From the NCBI GenBank assembly GCA_002470515.1, contig DKML01000016.1, forward strand, positions 124,001 to 188,000: a DNA stretch of 64,000 nucleotides, in the 5' to 3' direction. This document shows, piece after piece, positions 37,189 through 45,216 of the stretch. The notes under the pieces are model-generated. The model made no database searches. It was not told the origin of the DNA and saw only the letters and a program-made list of their open reading frames with translations. The position numbers and the translations under genes were made by a program. The stretch's first letter is position 1. Every line of letters begins with the position of its first letter. The DNA is from Proteobacteria bacterium UBA7415 (lineage in GTDB: Bacteria; Pseudomonadota; Gammaproteobacteria; Arenicellales; Arenicellaceae).

Positions 37189-38424
37189 TTAGAGAGACTT
37201 AGGACCCGCGAATATTTCACGACCTTTGAGCATAGCGTGCCAATAAACACTCGGTAATATAGCGGTCTTGAGAAACCATGCTTGAGATGAAGGCCTTGTG
37301 CCGTCGTTCAGCCAATTGGCGAATGTGGGCAATAACTTGCCTCCGTAACCAAATTCTGCCAAAACGATCTTACCATTCTCGACAGTAAGAGGACAAGACC
37401 CGTAACCGTCGTACTGCACCGATGGTGCGTGACCTTGCAAGGCGTTCACTATGTTTTGTGCAACAACTGGCGCTTGTTTTCGAGCCGCCGCCATTGTCTT
37501 AGCATTGGTTGTGTTAATGATGTCACCAGCCCCCCAAACATTTTGGTATTTTGTATGCATGAGAGTCGCGGGGTCTACATCTAGCCAGCCACTAGCGTCT
37601 GCAAGCGCACTGTCTTTTATAAAATCGGGGGCGCGCTGAGGCGGGCACACATGCAAGAAATCAAAATCGGTCTCAACAGTTTCTACGCCATCTTCCTTAG
37701 TATGTACAAACCAAGCCTTTTTTGCGGCTCCGTCAACTTTAACAAGCTTGTGTAAAAAATTAAGGCTAGCCTGATACTTCTCCATGTACTCCATGAGCGC
37801 AGGAACGTAATCAGCCACCCCAAAAAGCACACCAACGGCGTTGTAGAACTGAATATCGATATCCGCCAAGCGATTTTCTGACAACCAATGAGACGCCGAC
37901 AGATACAAGGCTTTTTGTGGTGCACCCGCACATTTAATCGGCATAGGAGGCTGGGTGAATACGGCGCGACCTTGCTTCATGTCCTGCACCAGCTCCCATG
38001 TATAGGGAGCCAGGTCGTAGCGATAATTTGAGGTTACGCCATTATTGCCAAGCGCGCTTTCAAGCCCTTCGACACCAGCCCAATCTAAAACAAGGCCCGG
38101 CGCGACTATCAGCTGACGGTATTCAATCTCTGCGCCATCGTGCAATACCACACAATTGTCGTCCGGCTTAAAGCTTGCTACTGACGCTTTGAGCCAAACA
38201 GCCGAATTGGGTATTAATGTTTGAGTCAGGCGATGGGTTGATTCTACGTTAAAAATACCTCCACCCACCATGGTCCAACCTGGTTGGTAGTAGTGATCAT
38301 CAGAAGGGTCTATCAAAGCAATTTTAACAGCGCCATCTCGCTTAAGAATACTACTCGCCGCGGCGATACCCGCAGAGCCAGCCCCTACTATAACTACATC
38401 GAACTGCTGATTGCTTGTGCTCAT
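37189..38424 (-). CDS. sqr: Sulfide:quinone oxidoreductase, type II-like
   Basis: A 411-residue FAD protein that oxidises sulfide to persulfide or polysulfide and reduces quinone at the membrane. The FAD fold begins FDVVIVGAGSAGIAAASSIL. The two redox cysteines expected in type II SQR occur in MPIKCAGAPQKA near residue 170 and YGSCPLTVENG near 360; the third cysteine of type I enzymes is absent. The last residues contain an amphipathic stretch for membrane binding. It lies between persulfide dioxygenase and mtoX in the same direction. A general NADH-type flavoprotein is unlikely given both cysteines. Confidence 0.92.
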   Translation of the reverse strand: MSTSNQQFDVVIVGAGSAGIAAASSILKRDGAVKIALIDPSDDHYYQPGWTMVGGGIFNVESTHRLTQTLIPNSAVWLKASVASFKPDDNCVVLHDGAEIEYRQLIVAPGLVLDWAGVEGLESALGNNGVTSNYRYDLAPYTWELVQDMKQGRAVFTQPPMPIKCAGAPQKALYLSASHWLSENRLADIDIQFYNAVGVLFGVADYVPALMEYMEKYQASLNFLHKLVKVDGAAKKAWFVHTKEDGVETVETDFDFLHVCPPQRAPDFIKDSALADASGWLDVDPATLMHTKYQNVWGAGDIINTTNAKTMAAARKQAPVVAQNIVNALQGHAPSVQYDGYGSCPLTVENGKIVLAEFGYGGKLLPTFANWLNDGTRPSSQAWFLKTAILPSVYWHAMLKGREIFAGPKSL

Positions 38425-38556
38425 ATGTTTCCTTTAATTATTCAAATTGACTGTTCTCAATCGCTTTTCTCAGGACGCTTCAAATTTTCTATTATTTAAT
38501 CCAATCGCGTTTTAACCGCTCCTGATAGAATCTCTTACATTAACCTTAACGGCTGA

Positions 38557-39465
38557 TCAAGAATCCTCGGTAATTAAGGCGGGCTTAAGTCCATTGATCG
38601 GGATCTTCAAGTACACCGTACCATTATCTTGAGAAACAGGGAAATGCCCCGCCCGCATATTGACTTGCAAGGCCGGTAGAATTAGTCGCGGCATTCCTAG
38701 GGTTTTATCTCGGGCCAGACGCATCTGCACATAGTCTTGTTGACTTATGCCATGTCCTACATGAACATTATTAGCGCGCTGATCTGCAACGGTGGTTCGA
38801 CACTCTAACTCGCGACCATTGGGCTGATAATCGTGGCACATATACAGCGCTGTATCGTCTGAAAGCTCTAAAACACGCTGTATCGACTGATACAGCTGCT
38901 GTGCGCAACCTCCAGGAAAGTCCGCCCGAGCAGTTCCCCCATCAGGCATAAACAGAGTATCTCCAACGAACGCTGAATTGCCCAAAACATGGGTCATGCA
39001 TGCAGGAGTGTGCCCAGGCGTGTAAAGTGCAATACACGGTAACTCACCTAAGTAGTAGTGTTCATCGTCTTTGAGCAGCTTATCAAATTGACTTCCGTCT
39101 CGCTGAAACCGCGTTCCCTCATTAAACACGCGACCAAATTCTTCTTGCACCTGCGCTATATGCTGGCTGATCATAATCTGACCACCAAGCTTTTCCTGAA
39201 TATAGGGTGCGGCCGATAAGTGGTCTGCATGAACGTGAGTTTCGATTAACCACTGTAGGTCTAATCCACGTCGCTTAATAATATCAATGATCCCATCTGC
39301 ACTTTCGTACCCGATCGATCCCGACGGATAGTCAAAGTCGAGCACTGAATCAATCACAGCACAGCTAAGGCTGTTTGGATCTTGGACTAAATAGGAGAAA
39401 GTATTGCTGTCAGAGTCAAAAAATGGCTCGATATGCGGCTGAATTTCACAATCCCAATCAATCAT
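38557..39465 (-). CDS. Persulfide dioxygenase-like metallo-beta-lactamase-fold protein (Blh/ETHE1 type)
   Basis: A 302-residue non-heme iron protein that oxidises glutathione persulfide to sulfite, the step after SQR. The metal motif is ETHVHADHLSAAPYI near residues 85-99, then YTPGHTPACMTHVLG and VGDTLFMPDGGTARADFPGG. The form is nearer to Blh/BigR-linked dioxygenases than to glyoxalase II. It is the first gene of the sulfur operon. No regulator is beside it. The short upstream frames on the plus strand are not genes. Confidence 0.9.
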   Translation of the reverse strand: MIDWDCEIQPHIEPFFDSDSNTFSYLVQDPNSLSCAVIDSVLDFDYPSGSIGYESADGIIDIIKRRGLDLQWLIETHVHADHLSAAPYIQEKLGGQIMISQHIAQVQEEFGRVFNEGTRFQRDGSQFDKLLKDDEHYYLGELPCIALYTPGHTPACMTHVLGNSAFVGDTLFMPDGGTARADFPGGCAQQLYQSIQRVLELSDDTALYMCHDYQPNGRELECRTTVADQRANNVHVGHGISQQDYVQMRLARDKTLGMPRLILPALQVNMRAGHFPVSQDNGTVYLKIPINGLKPALITEDS

Positions 39466-39807
39466 GTGCTCACTCTCATTGGACTCTGGCTTTTCTGATT
39501 ATTGTGTTCCAAATACAGACGCATATTCAAAAAATTGTCGCCGAGCACTCTCAGCACACAATCAATCAAAGCCATCTATCTTGGTTAGTCCAATCAAAAT
39601 ACCGAAAATAGGCCGGCATGTAAACGTGGTATCTCTATGTGCGTTCTTTATGAGCCTGTAAATTAACTAATAATTTATACACAGTGAGCACTAAAAGGCC
39701 GAATCGAGTCCTTCCGATTCGGCCCTAAATGCCAGTCAAACACTCCGGCTAAATGCCCATGCGATACCTGATGCAAAACCCGATATTACAGCCCGTAACA
39801 AGTAGGT
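39466..39807. other. Intergenic region upstream of the sulfur operon
   Basis: About 340 bases. It should hold the promoter of the minus-strand sulfur operon. At 39697-39724 it has the terminator of the small exported protein gene. No gene seen. Confidence 0.5.
39691..39724 (-). terminator. Rho-independent terminator of the small exported protein gene
   Basis: A perfect 10-base stem (GGCCGAATCG / CGATTCGGCC) with an 8-base loop is followed, on the minus strand, by TTTTAG. It lies 84 bases after the stop codon of the small gene that starts at 40077. Confidence 0.85.
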
Positions 39808-40077
39808 CTAGGTTGCATCGCTCACAGAAGAACTTGCATTGATCTGTGTAAAGTCATCGCTTGAGCTTGCCTTGATTTGATCGTGCACTAGAGCTTGCAC
39901 TTGGTCGATCGACTGACGTGCCTTGGCAAGACTATAAATCTCGAAGTTGGCTACAGCCGGTTGAGATTTCACTCTAATAACGTCGGGATGCGGCGCATAG
40001 AATTTAATTTTTGCCTGAGCAACATTTGCTGCAAAAATTGAAGTGCACAATAAAGCCAGTATTGTTAATGTTTTCAT
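39808..40077 (-). CDS. Small exported hypothetical protein (89 residues)
   Basis: A clear Sec signal peptide: MKTLTILALLCTSIFAANVAQA with cleavage after AQA near residue 22. The mature part is about 67 residues, starts KIKFYAPHPDVIRVK, is helical in the middle and ends Ser-rich. No known family. A terminator follows and an inverted repeat lies upstream, so it is probably a real, separately transcribed gene. Confidence 0.6.
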   Translation of the reverse strand: MKTLTILALLCTSIFAANVAQAKIKFYAPHPDVIRVKSQPAVANFEIYSLAKARQSIDQVQALVHDQIKASSSDDFTQINASSSVSDAT

Positions 40078-40411
40078 GTCTAAGTGTCCTAGTGTAATTC
40101 GTTAAGGGCTTTGTGTAGCGCCTATATAGATTTAGACGTGGCTTACTCTTGTTTGGATTCAAAATAGTTTGTCTAATTAATATTAGACATTAAATCAAAC
40201 ACTTAGCTCCCTTTATATTATTGCCGACCTTATTCAGAACGGCTTTGGGCTTTGATACCTGCCGCGTTTTAATGTGTGACGCTCACAATTGAAAGTCGGA
40301 CACTGATTATTTGACTAAGACATCAAACCCCATGTTTAGTTCTTAAGTCGCTAGAATTCCGATAAACTAAGTCAATAGATTGGTCCTTCTAAATCACCCT
40401 ACAGAGCCGTC
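40078..40411. other. Divergent intergenic region between small exported protein and SDR gene
   Basis: About 330 bases, AT-rich, with no gene. It holds the two opposed promoters and the inverted repeat at 40170-40189. Confidence 0.5.
40170..40189. promoter_or_regulatory. Inverted repeat, candidate operator
   Basis: Arms TGTCTAAT and ATTAGACA, four bases apart, lie about 93 bases from the start of the small exported protein gene and about 220 from the SDR gene. A dimeric regulator could bind here; no gene for one is adjacent. Confidence 0.45.
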
Positions 40412-41179
40412 ATGCCACAACACAAATCTCCAGACGCCCATTCCAGCCAATTAAATAAGGCTGCTCTCATTGTCGGTGCAGGCGATGACACCGGTGCTGC
40501 GATCGCTGAGGCATTTGCAGCAGAGGGCTATACGGCTTGCATCGTAAGGCGCGAGCGACATGCCGACAAACTAGAATTACTCGCTGCATCAATCAGAGCA
40601 AAAGGACACAAGGCGATTGCTTACCCTGGCGATGCCCGCGACGAACAAGCCATCATCGCGTTGGTTGAATCAATTGAACGCGATGTAGGTCCAATCGAAG
40701 TCACCGTTTTCAATATCGGGGCTAACGTAATGTTTTCGGTTATAGACACTAGTGCACGCGTCTTTAGTAAAGTGTGGGAGATGGCTTGCTTTGCGGGTTT
40801 TTTAACCGGCAGAGAGGTTGCTAAACGGATGCTCCAAAGAAAACGCGGTACCATTATTTTTACTGGCGCTACAGCAAGCGTACGCGGCGCCGGGGGATTC
40901 TCAGCATTTGCTAGCGCTAAGCATGGGTTGCGCGCATTGGCCGAATCTATGGCCAGGGAGCTTGGACCCAACAACATTCATGTCGCTCATACGATCATTG
41001 ACGGCATGATCGATTCTAACTTTATTCGCGAGAATTTTGATAAAGCTGACGAAATGCGCGAACAGGACGCCATTTTGAACCCTGAACACATTGCAGCCAA
41101 CTATGTGATGTTGCACAAACAACCTAGAACCGCATGGACTTTTGAACTTGATTTAAGACCATGGAAAGAAAAATGGTAA
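40412..41179 (+). CDS. SDR-family oxidoreductase with Tyr-to-Phe change in the catalytic motif
   Basis: A 255-residue Rossmann-fold protein. The nucleotide motif is LIVGAGDDTGAAIAEAFA (GxxxGxxI form) and a structural Asn-like segment is VFNIGANVMF. In classical SDRs the catalytic signature is YxxxK; here the aligned segment is FSAFASAKHGLRALA, so the Tyr is Phe while the Lys and upstream Thr/Ser (FTGATAS) remain. The enzyme may use another acid or be a non-classical member; some related proteins share this. It is upstream of the HCCA-isomerase-fold gene by 30 bases, same direction. The substrate is unknown. Confidence 0.82.
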   Translation: MPQHKSPDAHSSQLNKAALIVGAGDDTGAAIAEAFAAEGYTACIVRRERHADKLELLAASIRAKGHKAIAYPGDARDEQAIIALVESIERDVGPIEVTVFNIGANVMFSVIDTSARVFSKVWEMACFAGFLTGREVAKRMLQRKRGTIIFTGATASVRGAGGFSAFASAKHGLRALAESMARELGPNNIHVAHTIIDGMIDSNFIRENFDKADEMREQDAILNPEHIAANYVMLHKQPRTAWTFELDLRPWKEKW

Positions 41180-41209
41180 TCAACCACCAATTTTGACGAA
41201 AACCAGATA

Positions 41210-41815
41210 ATGACTGACACTAAGACGATTGAATTTGTATTCGATTTCGCTAGCCCCAATGCTTACTTTGTACACAAGGCTTTACCGACCTACCTGGCTG
41301 ACCATGATGTGGAGGTTCGTTATGTCCCTGCACTTTTGGGCGGGATATTTAAACTAACAGGCAATAGCGCACCTATGGTTGCCTTTGCTGATATTAAGGG
41401 CAAAATGGAATACGAGCACTTGGAAATAAGCCGGTTTATAAAGAAGCACCGTCTTTCCAACTTTCGAATGAACACGCATTTTCCCGTTAACACTATTACC
41501 ATGATGCGCGGCGCCACCTTTGCACAAGATAAGGGTTGGTATATGGACTATGTATCAGTATGCTTTGAAGCCATGTGGGAAGGCAGCCTCCTTATGAGCG
41601 ACCCTGAAGTGATGACTAAAGCACTAGAGGCACGTAACCTAGATGCTGGCGCAATCCTAGCAGCCTGCCAAGAGCAGACGATTAAGGACCGGCTCATGCA
41701 AACCACTCATGCCGTTGTGCAACGCGGAGTCTTCGGTATTCCAACCGTGTTTATTGGCGAAGAAATGTTTTTTGGCAAAGAGCGGTTGGCTCAAATCGCT
41801 GAGGCTCTTGCGTAA
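41210..41815 (+). CDS. DsbA-fold protein, 2-hydroxychromene-2-carboxylate isomerase/GST-kappa type
   Basis: A 201-residue thioredoxin-fold protein. The opening EFVFDFASPNAYFVHKALP and VRYVPALLGGIFKLTGNSAP are typical of HCCA isomerase and GST kappa; the C-terminal VFGIPTVFIGEEMFFGKERL is a cis-Pro/TrxA-like end. There is no CxxC, so it is not a disulfide oxidase; it more likely uses glutathione. It is 30 bases after the SDR gene and upstream of the YeeE/YedE pair. A link to sulfur or formaldehyde handling is only suggested by location. Confidence 0.85.
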   Translation: MTDTKTIEFVFDFASPNAYFVHKALPTYLADHDVEVRYVPALLGGIFKLTGNSAPMVAFADIKGKMEYEHLEISRFIKKHRLSNFRMNTHFPVNTITMMRGATFAQDKGWYMDYVSVCFEAMWEGSLLMSDPEVMTKALEARNLDAGAILAACQEQTIKDRLMQTTHAVVQRGVFGIPTVFIGEEMFFGKERLAQIAEALA

Positions 41816-41851
41816 CTAGCTGAGGCTCTTGCGTAACTAGCTGAGGCTCTT
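41798..41851 (+). repeat. 21-base tandem duplication across the stop codon of the preceding gene
   Basis: The unit GCTGAGGCTCTTGCGTAACTA occurs at 41798-41818 and 41819-41839, then a 12-base part of a third copy. The gene's TAA lies in the first copy, so each copy restores the same ending LAEALA-stop. It looks like slippage after the stop. Confidence 0.9.
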
Positions 41852-41884
41852 TTTTAATTCGAACCTGATTGACGGAACATAATT

Positions 41885-42301
41885 ATGACTTTACCCATCT
41901 GGCCGATTATCGGCGGCATACTAATTGGCAGCTCAGCCGTGTTGCTTATGTGGCTGATCGGACGAACGGCGGGCATTAGCTCAATCGTATGGAACGCTAT
42001 CTCAACTCCCAACTCAGACAGAATCTGGCAAGTATTGTTTGTCTTTGGATTGGCTATTGGAGCCTTTCTCTTTCATGAGCTGAGTGGCCGCCCGTTCCCC
42101 CAAATAAACAATGACCCTAAGCTGGCTATCGCGGCGGGTCTACTGGTTGGCTTCGGAGTACGGCTCGGCAGTGGTTGCACGAGTGGTCATGGAGTCTGTG
42201 GCATTGGCCGACTCGCACCTCGTTCCTTGGTTGCAACGAGCGTATTCATGGTGGTTGCAATACTGACCGTCAAAATAGTTAGAAACACAATGGGGGCGTA
42301 A
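41885..42301 (+). CDS. YeeE/YedE-family sulfur transport protein, first half
   Basis: A 138-residue membrane protein with about four hydrophobic segments. The signature RLGSGCTSGHGVCGIGRLAP is that of YeeE/YedE/PmpA thiosulfate or sulfur-compound transporters, with cysteines used in sulfur relay. The next gene starts directly after its TAA (TAAATG), so the two halves act together. The PmpA/PmpB-type pair is a likely match. Its nearness to the sulfide and methanethiol genes suggests transport of a sulfur intermediate. Confidence 0.88.
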   Translation: MTLPIWPIIGGILIGSSAVLLMWLIGRTAGISSIVWNAISTPNSDRIWQVLFVFGLAIGAFLFHELSGRPFPQINNDPKLAIAAGLLVGFGVRLGSGCTSGHGVCGIGRLAPRSLVATSVFMVVAILTVKIVRNTMGA

Positions 42302-42718
42302 ATGAAAGCACTTACAGGACTATGCGCTGGCATCCTTTTTGGAATTGGCTTGGCCGCGTCAGGAATGACCGATACGGCTAAAGTGATCGGCTTTTTAGAT
42401 ATTACAGGCCACTGGGATCCAGACCTTATATGGGTAATGGGAAGCGCTGTATTGGTAACTCTTGTAGGTTACCGAATTGTTTTCAAACGCAGTAAACCAG
42501 TGTTTGCTGAGTCGTTTTCAATACCTAGCAAAATCACAATTGATACTCGTTTAATACTAGGTGCTGGACTTTTTGGTCTTGGCTGGGGTCTCTACGGATA
42601 TTGCCCAGGGCCAGCGATAGCAGCCCTAGTTTATCAGTCGCCGACCACCCTTTTATTTGTCTTAACCATGCTTTTTGGAATGTGGTTAAGTGGCTGGGTA
42701 TCAGGCCAGTTTAAATGA
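42302..42718 (+). CDS. YeeE/YedE-family sulfur transport protein, second half (DUF6691-like)
   Basis: A 138-residue partner of the preceding gene with four hydrophobic segments. The start GLCAGILFGIGLAASGMTDT and the conserved LGWGLYGYCPGPAIAAL, with its Cys, are typical of the second half of split YeeE/YedE transporters. The same length (138) and direct joining (no gap) show a matched pair. A terminator-like hairpin follows. Confidence 0.86.
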   Translation: MKALTGLCAGILFGIGLAASGMTDTAKVIGFLDITGHWDPDLIWVMGSAVLVTLVGYRIVFKRSKPVFAESFSIPSKITIDTRLILGAGLFGLGWGLYGYCPGPAIAALVYQSPTTLLFVLTMLFGMWLSGWVSGQFK

Positions 42719-42721
42719 TAT

Positions 42722-42768
42722 TGTGCTTTTAAAGCCCTAGCGGTATGCGCTAAGGCTTTAAAAGCACA
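42722..42768 (+). terminator. Long terminator-like hairpin after the YeeE/YedE pair (repeat copy C)
   Basis: A hairpin of about 20 base pairs with TGTGCTTTTAAAGCC on one side and GGCTTTAAAAGCACA on the other. The core at 42731-42759 is near-identical (two base differences in 29) to two other copies at 45013-45041 and 45218-45246. A weak T-run follows. Confidence 0.75.
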
Positions 42769-42858
42769 GACCTTATTTTATTTAGACGCCTTAATAGGAT
42801 TGTCCTTTCTTGCTTGCGAATTATTTGGTTCACACCCTTAGACCAACCGTTCAATCTA

Positions 42859-44889
42859 TCACTGACTCTCGGTTAAAGCCTTCTCAATCGTTGGCACCAA
42901 AAACTTCCCAACATATTTTGAACCTTCGTACCCAAGATGAGAGGTATCGTGATAAAGCAATTTATTATCGACAACGGCGTGGCAGTACTCGCTGTCACAC
43001 AGAGTTGTAGCAACGTCAAATACTCTAATTGTGGGAAATTCTGACAACACCTTTTTTGCTATTCGAAAGTATTGAACTCGTTGATTGTCGTAAACTTCAC
43101 GCTTCATCTTACAGGTAGCTTGGCTTGAATTAATTCGAAATGGGCGAGTCAAGCATGACTTTGGATCAAAATTCAAGAGAGGGTTATCAAGCACATAAAT
43201 CACTTGCTTACCGCTTTGCGTCAGTTTTTCAAATGTTTCGCGCATTTTGTTTTCTACAATTCGAGCGGGGTTCTTAGCCTCAAGATTTTTAATATCTACA
43301 ATATTATTCCAGCAAGCGCTAGTCGTAAGAACTATTACTTTAACGGCTGGCTCGTTAATAGAAAAATCAAGAGCTTTATTAATTTGCTTTGCCCTAGGGT
43401 ATAAATAATCAGGGGTTCGCTGCCTTGCGGGGATTGAGACGGAAATATCGTAGAAAGGCATAGCACATCCGTGAGGAAACAATCCCGTGTTGTGCTCCTG
43501 TCCCACATAGTAAGAAATGCCATAATGAATTCGGCGGGCATGTGAATCACCAATAACGACTATTTTAGGTTTGCCTTTGTCTAAAAACAGACACTTGAAC
43601 GTATCTCTTGTCTTATTCCACTCGGGAAATATCTCTCCACAATTATCTTCATATGACGGATGAAGTCGTTCCCATTCCTTTACTTCCTCTACACCAGCTC
43701 CCAATCTCGAAGTCAACTCCCGCTGATGTGCCAGCAAACCAGTAGCAGCAATAAAAGTCATTATGACCAATAACGCAATCGTCCAACGTTTTTGAACACC
43801 ACTCCCCCCTGTGCGTACCGGTTTCTCCGCAAAATAATACGTAAGTGTCGCTAAAACAACGGCAACAACCAAAAGAGTGAATCGCAGCGACACGCTGAGA
43901 GGTTCAGACTCAATTATCCGAACAAAAGATAATAATGGCCAATGCCATAAATAAAGTGGGTAACTTATTAATCCAATAAAGACGGCAGGTTTGCTGCTCA
44001 GAATATGCTTATTCACCCAAGCTTGCTGTCCGGAATAAATTATAATCACGGCACCCAATACGGGAATCATCGCACGCCAACCCGGGAAGTTATCGGTCTT
44101 GTCTATAAAAATCACAGACAAAAGAATTAAACCTAGCCCAGCGAAAGAAAGCATTGATTTTCTTAACGACGAGTCACCAGACATTTCACTCGATAACGCA
44201 TTGCCCACATTATCGGTTTTCGACAAATAAGTCTGCTTATTAAAAGCAACAGCGGCTAATATCGCGCCAGCCATAAGCTCCCAGACTCGTGTGTACGGAA
44301 AATAAAATGTGCCGTTAGGGTCTGAGCGCACCCAATACAAATTAGAAGCTAACGAGACTGCTGCGATCACAATAACGAGAGTCAACACAGTAAAACCTTT
44401 GCGCCACGCAAGCCAAACAATCAGAGGGAACAGCAGGTAAAATTGCTCCTCAATCGCCAGAGACCAAAGATGCAGTAACGGCTTTAACTCACTACTGATA
44501 TCAAAATAACCTACCTCATCCCAGAGAATAAAATTTTGAATAAAACCAGCACTAGCCGCAACATGCTTACCCAACATTTTAAATTCATCTGCGTCGAGTG
44601 CAAACCAACCAAAAGTAAGAGTTGCTGTCAGTACTAGCGTTAAAGCAGGGAACAGTCTTCGAACGCGTCGCGAATAAAACTCTACAAATGAAAAACTTTC
44701 TTGTTTGAGTTCACGAAAAATAATCGTGGAAATCAAGAACCCAGAGATAACAAAAAATATATCAACACCGACAAAGCCACCGGGCAAAAAACCTGGAAAC
44801 GCATGAAAGAATATGACGGGCAAAATCGCCATCGCCCTTAAACCATCAATATCGGCTCTGTACTTAGTATGTTGATTAGAACTATTCAT
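42859..44889 (-). CDS. Acyltransferase 3 (OafA/YrhL-like) with C-terminal SGNH domain
   Basis: A 676-residue membrane O-acyltransferase. The N-terminal part (about residues 8-370, ten or so hydrophobic segments) has YRADIDGLRAMAILPVIFFH and GFVGVDIFFVISGFLI of the acyltransferase-3 family. The C-terminal part is an SGNH hydrolase-like domain with VVIGDSHARRIHYG and the catalytic Asp-His segment YHDTSHLGYEG. Such proteins O-acetylate lipopolysaccharide or peptidoglycan sugars. It lies alone, between two copies of a terminator-like repeat (42731 and 45013), which could mark an acquired cassette. A role in surface glycan changes fits with the dTDP-rhamnose genes. Confidence 0.93.
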   Translation of the reverse strand: MNSSNQHTKYRADIDGLRAMAILPVIFFHAFPGFLPGGFVGVDIFFVISGFLISTIIFRELKQESFSFVEFYSRRVRRLFPALTLVLTATLTFGWFALDADEFKMLGKHVAASAGFIQNFILWDEVGYFDISSELKPLLHLWSLAIEEQFYLLFPLIVWLAWRKGFTVLTLVIVIAAVSLASNLYWVRSDPNGTFYFPYTRVWELMAGAILAAVAFNKQTYLSKTDNVGNALSSEMSGDSSLRKSMLSFAGLGLILLSVIFIDKTDNFPGWRAMIPVLGAVIIIYSGQQAWVNKHILSSKPAVFIGLISYPLYLWHWPLLSFVRIIESEPLSVSLRFTLLVVAVVLATLTYYFAEKPVRTGGSGVQKRWTIALLVIMTFIAATGLLAHQRELTSRLGAGVEEVKEWERLHPSYEDNCGEIFPEWNKTRDTFKCLFLDKGKPKIVVIGDSHARRIHYGISYYVGQEHNTGLFPHGCAMPFYDISVSIPARQRTPDYLYPRAKQINKALDFSINEPAVKVIVLTTSACWNNIVDIKNLEAKNPARIVENKMRETFEKLTQSGKQVIYVLDNPLLNFDPKSCLTRPFRINSSQATCKMKREVYDNQRVQYFRIAKKVLSEFPTIRVFDVATTLCDSEYCHAVVDNKLLYHDTSHLGYEGSKYVGKFLVPTIEKALTESQ

Positions 44890-45007
44890 TGCCCTGGCCT
44901 GAAGAAACTATTTATATTTAGGGGGCGGCAGTATAACGCGGCAAAATCACTAATGGTACTAGCACACCAGTTTATGCCATCAGTTTTTGCCCTCTTCGAA
45001 ACAACAA

Positions 45008-45044
45008 TAAAAAAAGCCCTAGCGCAATGCGCTAAGGCTTTAAG
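45008..45044 (-). terminator. Terminator-like hairpin, repeat copy B
   Basis: Stem AAAGCCCTAGCG / TGCGCTAAGGCTTT, followed on the minus strand by T-rich TTTTTTTATT. It lies between the acyltransferase start and the multi-hairpin element. The core is the same 29 bases as copy A. Confidence 0.8.
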
Positions 45045-45090
45045 AAAGTAGATCTTCTATTATCGGTCACCTGAGTTGAATTGTGGTTTC

Positions 45091-45216
45091 GTGGCAGGGA
45101 TTATTCGGCCCGTCCTTGGGCCTCACCCTGCGGGCTGCCTTTGGCAGTTTATATTCGCTCCCGGCGAATTTATCGAACCCGTGGGGTTCTCTTCTAATCC
45201 CTTAGGCACCAACTAA
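45091..45216. other. Multibranched structured element of five hairpins closed by an outer stem
   Basis: An outer stem AGGGATTA (45096-45103) / TAATCCCT (45195-45202) encloses five small hairpins: GGCCC/GGGCC (45107-45122), CCC/GGG (45126-45134), CTGCC/GGCAG (45135-45147), ATTCGC/GCGAAT (45153-45169) and GAACCC/GGGTTC (45175-45189). It lies on the far side of terminator copy A from tRNA-Glu. It could be a structured RNA, a repeat element of the tRNA neighbourhood, or a cruciform. A 42-codon open frame runs through it (ending at 45216), but I think this is incidental. Confidence 0.6.

Noticed and set aside
37068..37250. N-terminal extension of MtoX from the start at 37250
   Set aside because: It overlaps the end of sqr, has no binding site, and would bury the signal peptide that begins at 37067.
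41885..42718. A single YeeE/YedE gene broken by a nonsense mutation
   Set aside because: TAA is directly followed by ATG, both halves have equal length and full motifs, and split pairs are a known form of this family.
45091..45216. 42-codon frame (GTG start) through the multi-hairpin element
   Set aside because: The sequence is explained by stacked inverted repeats; no ribosome binding site and no recognisable domain. Kept only as a note in the finding.
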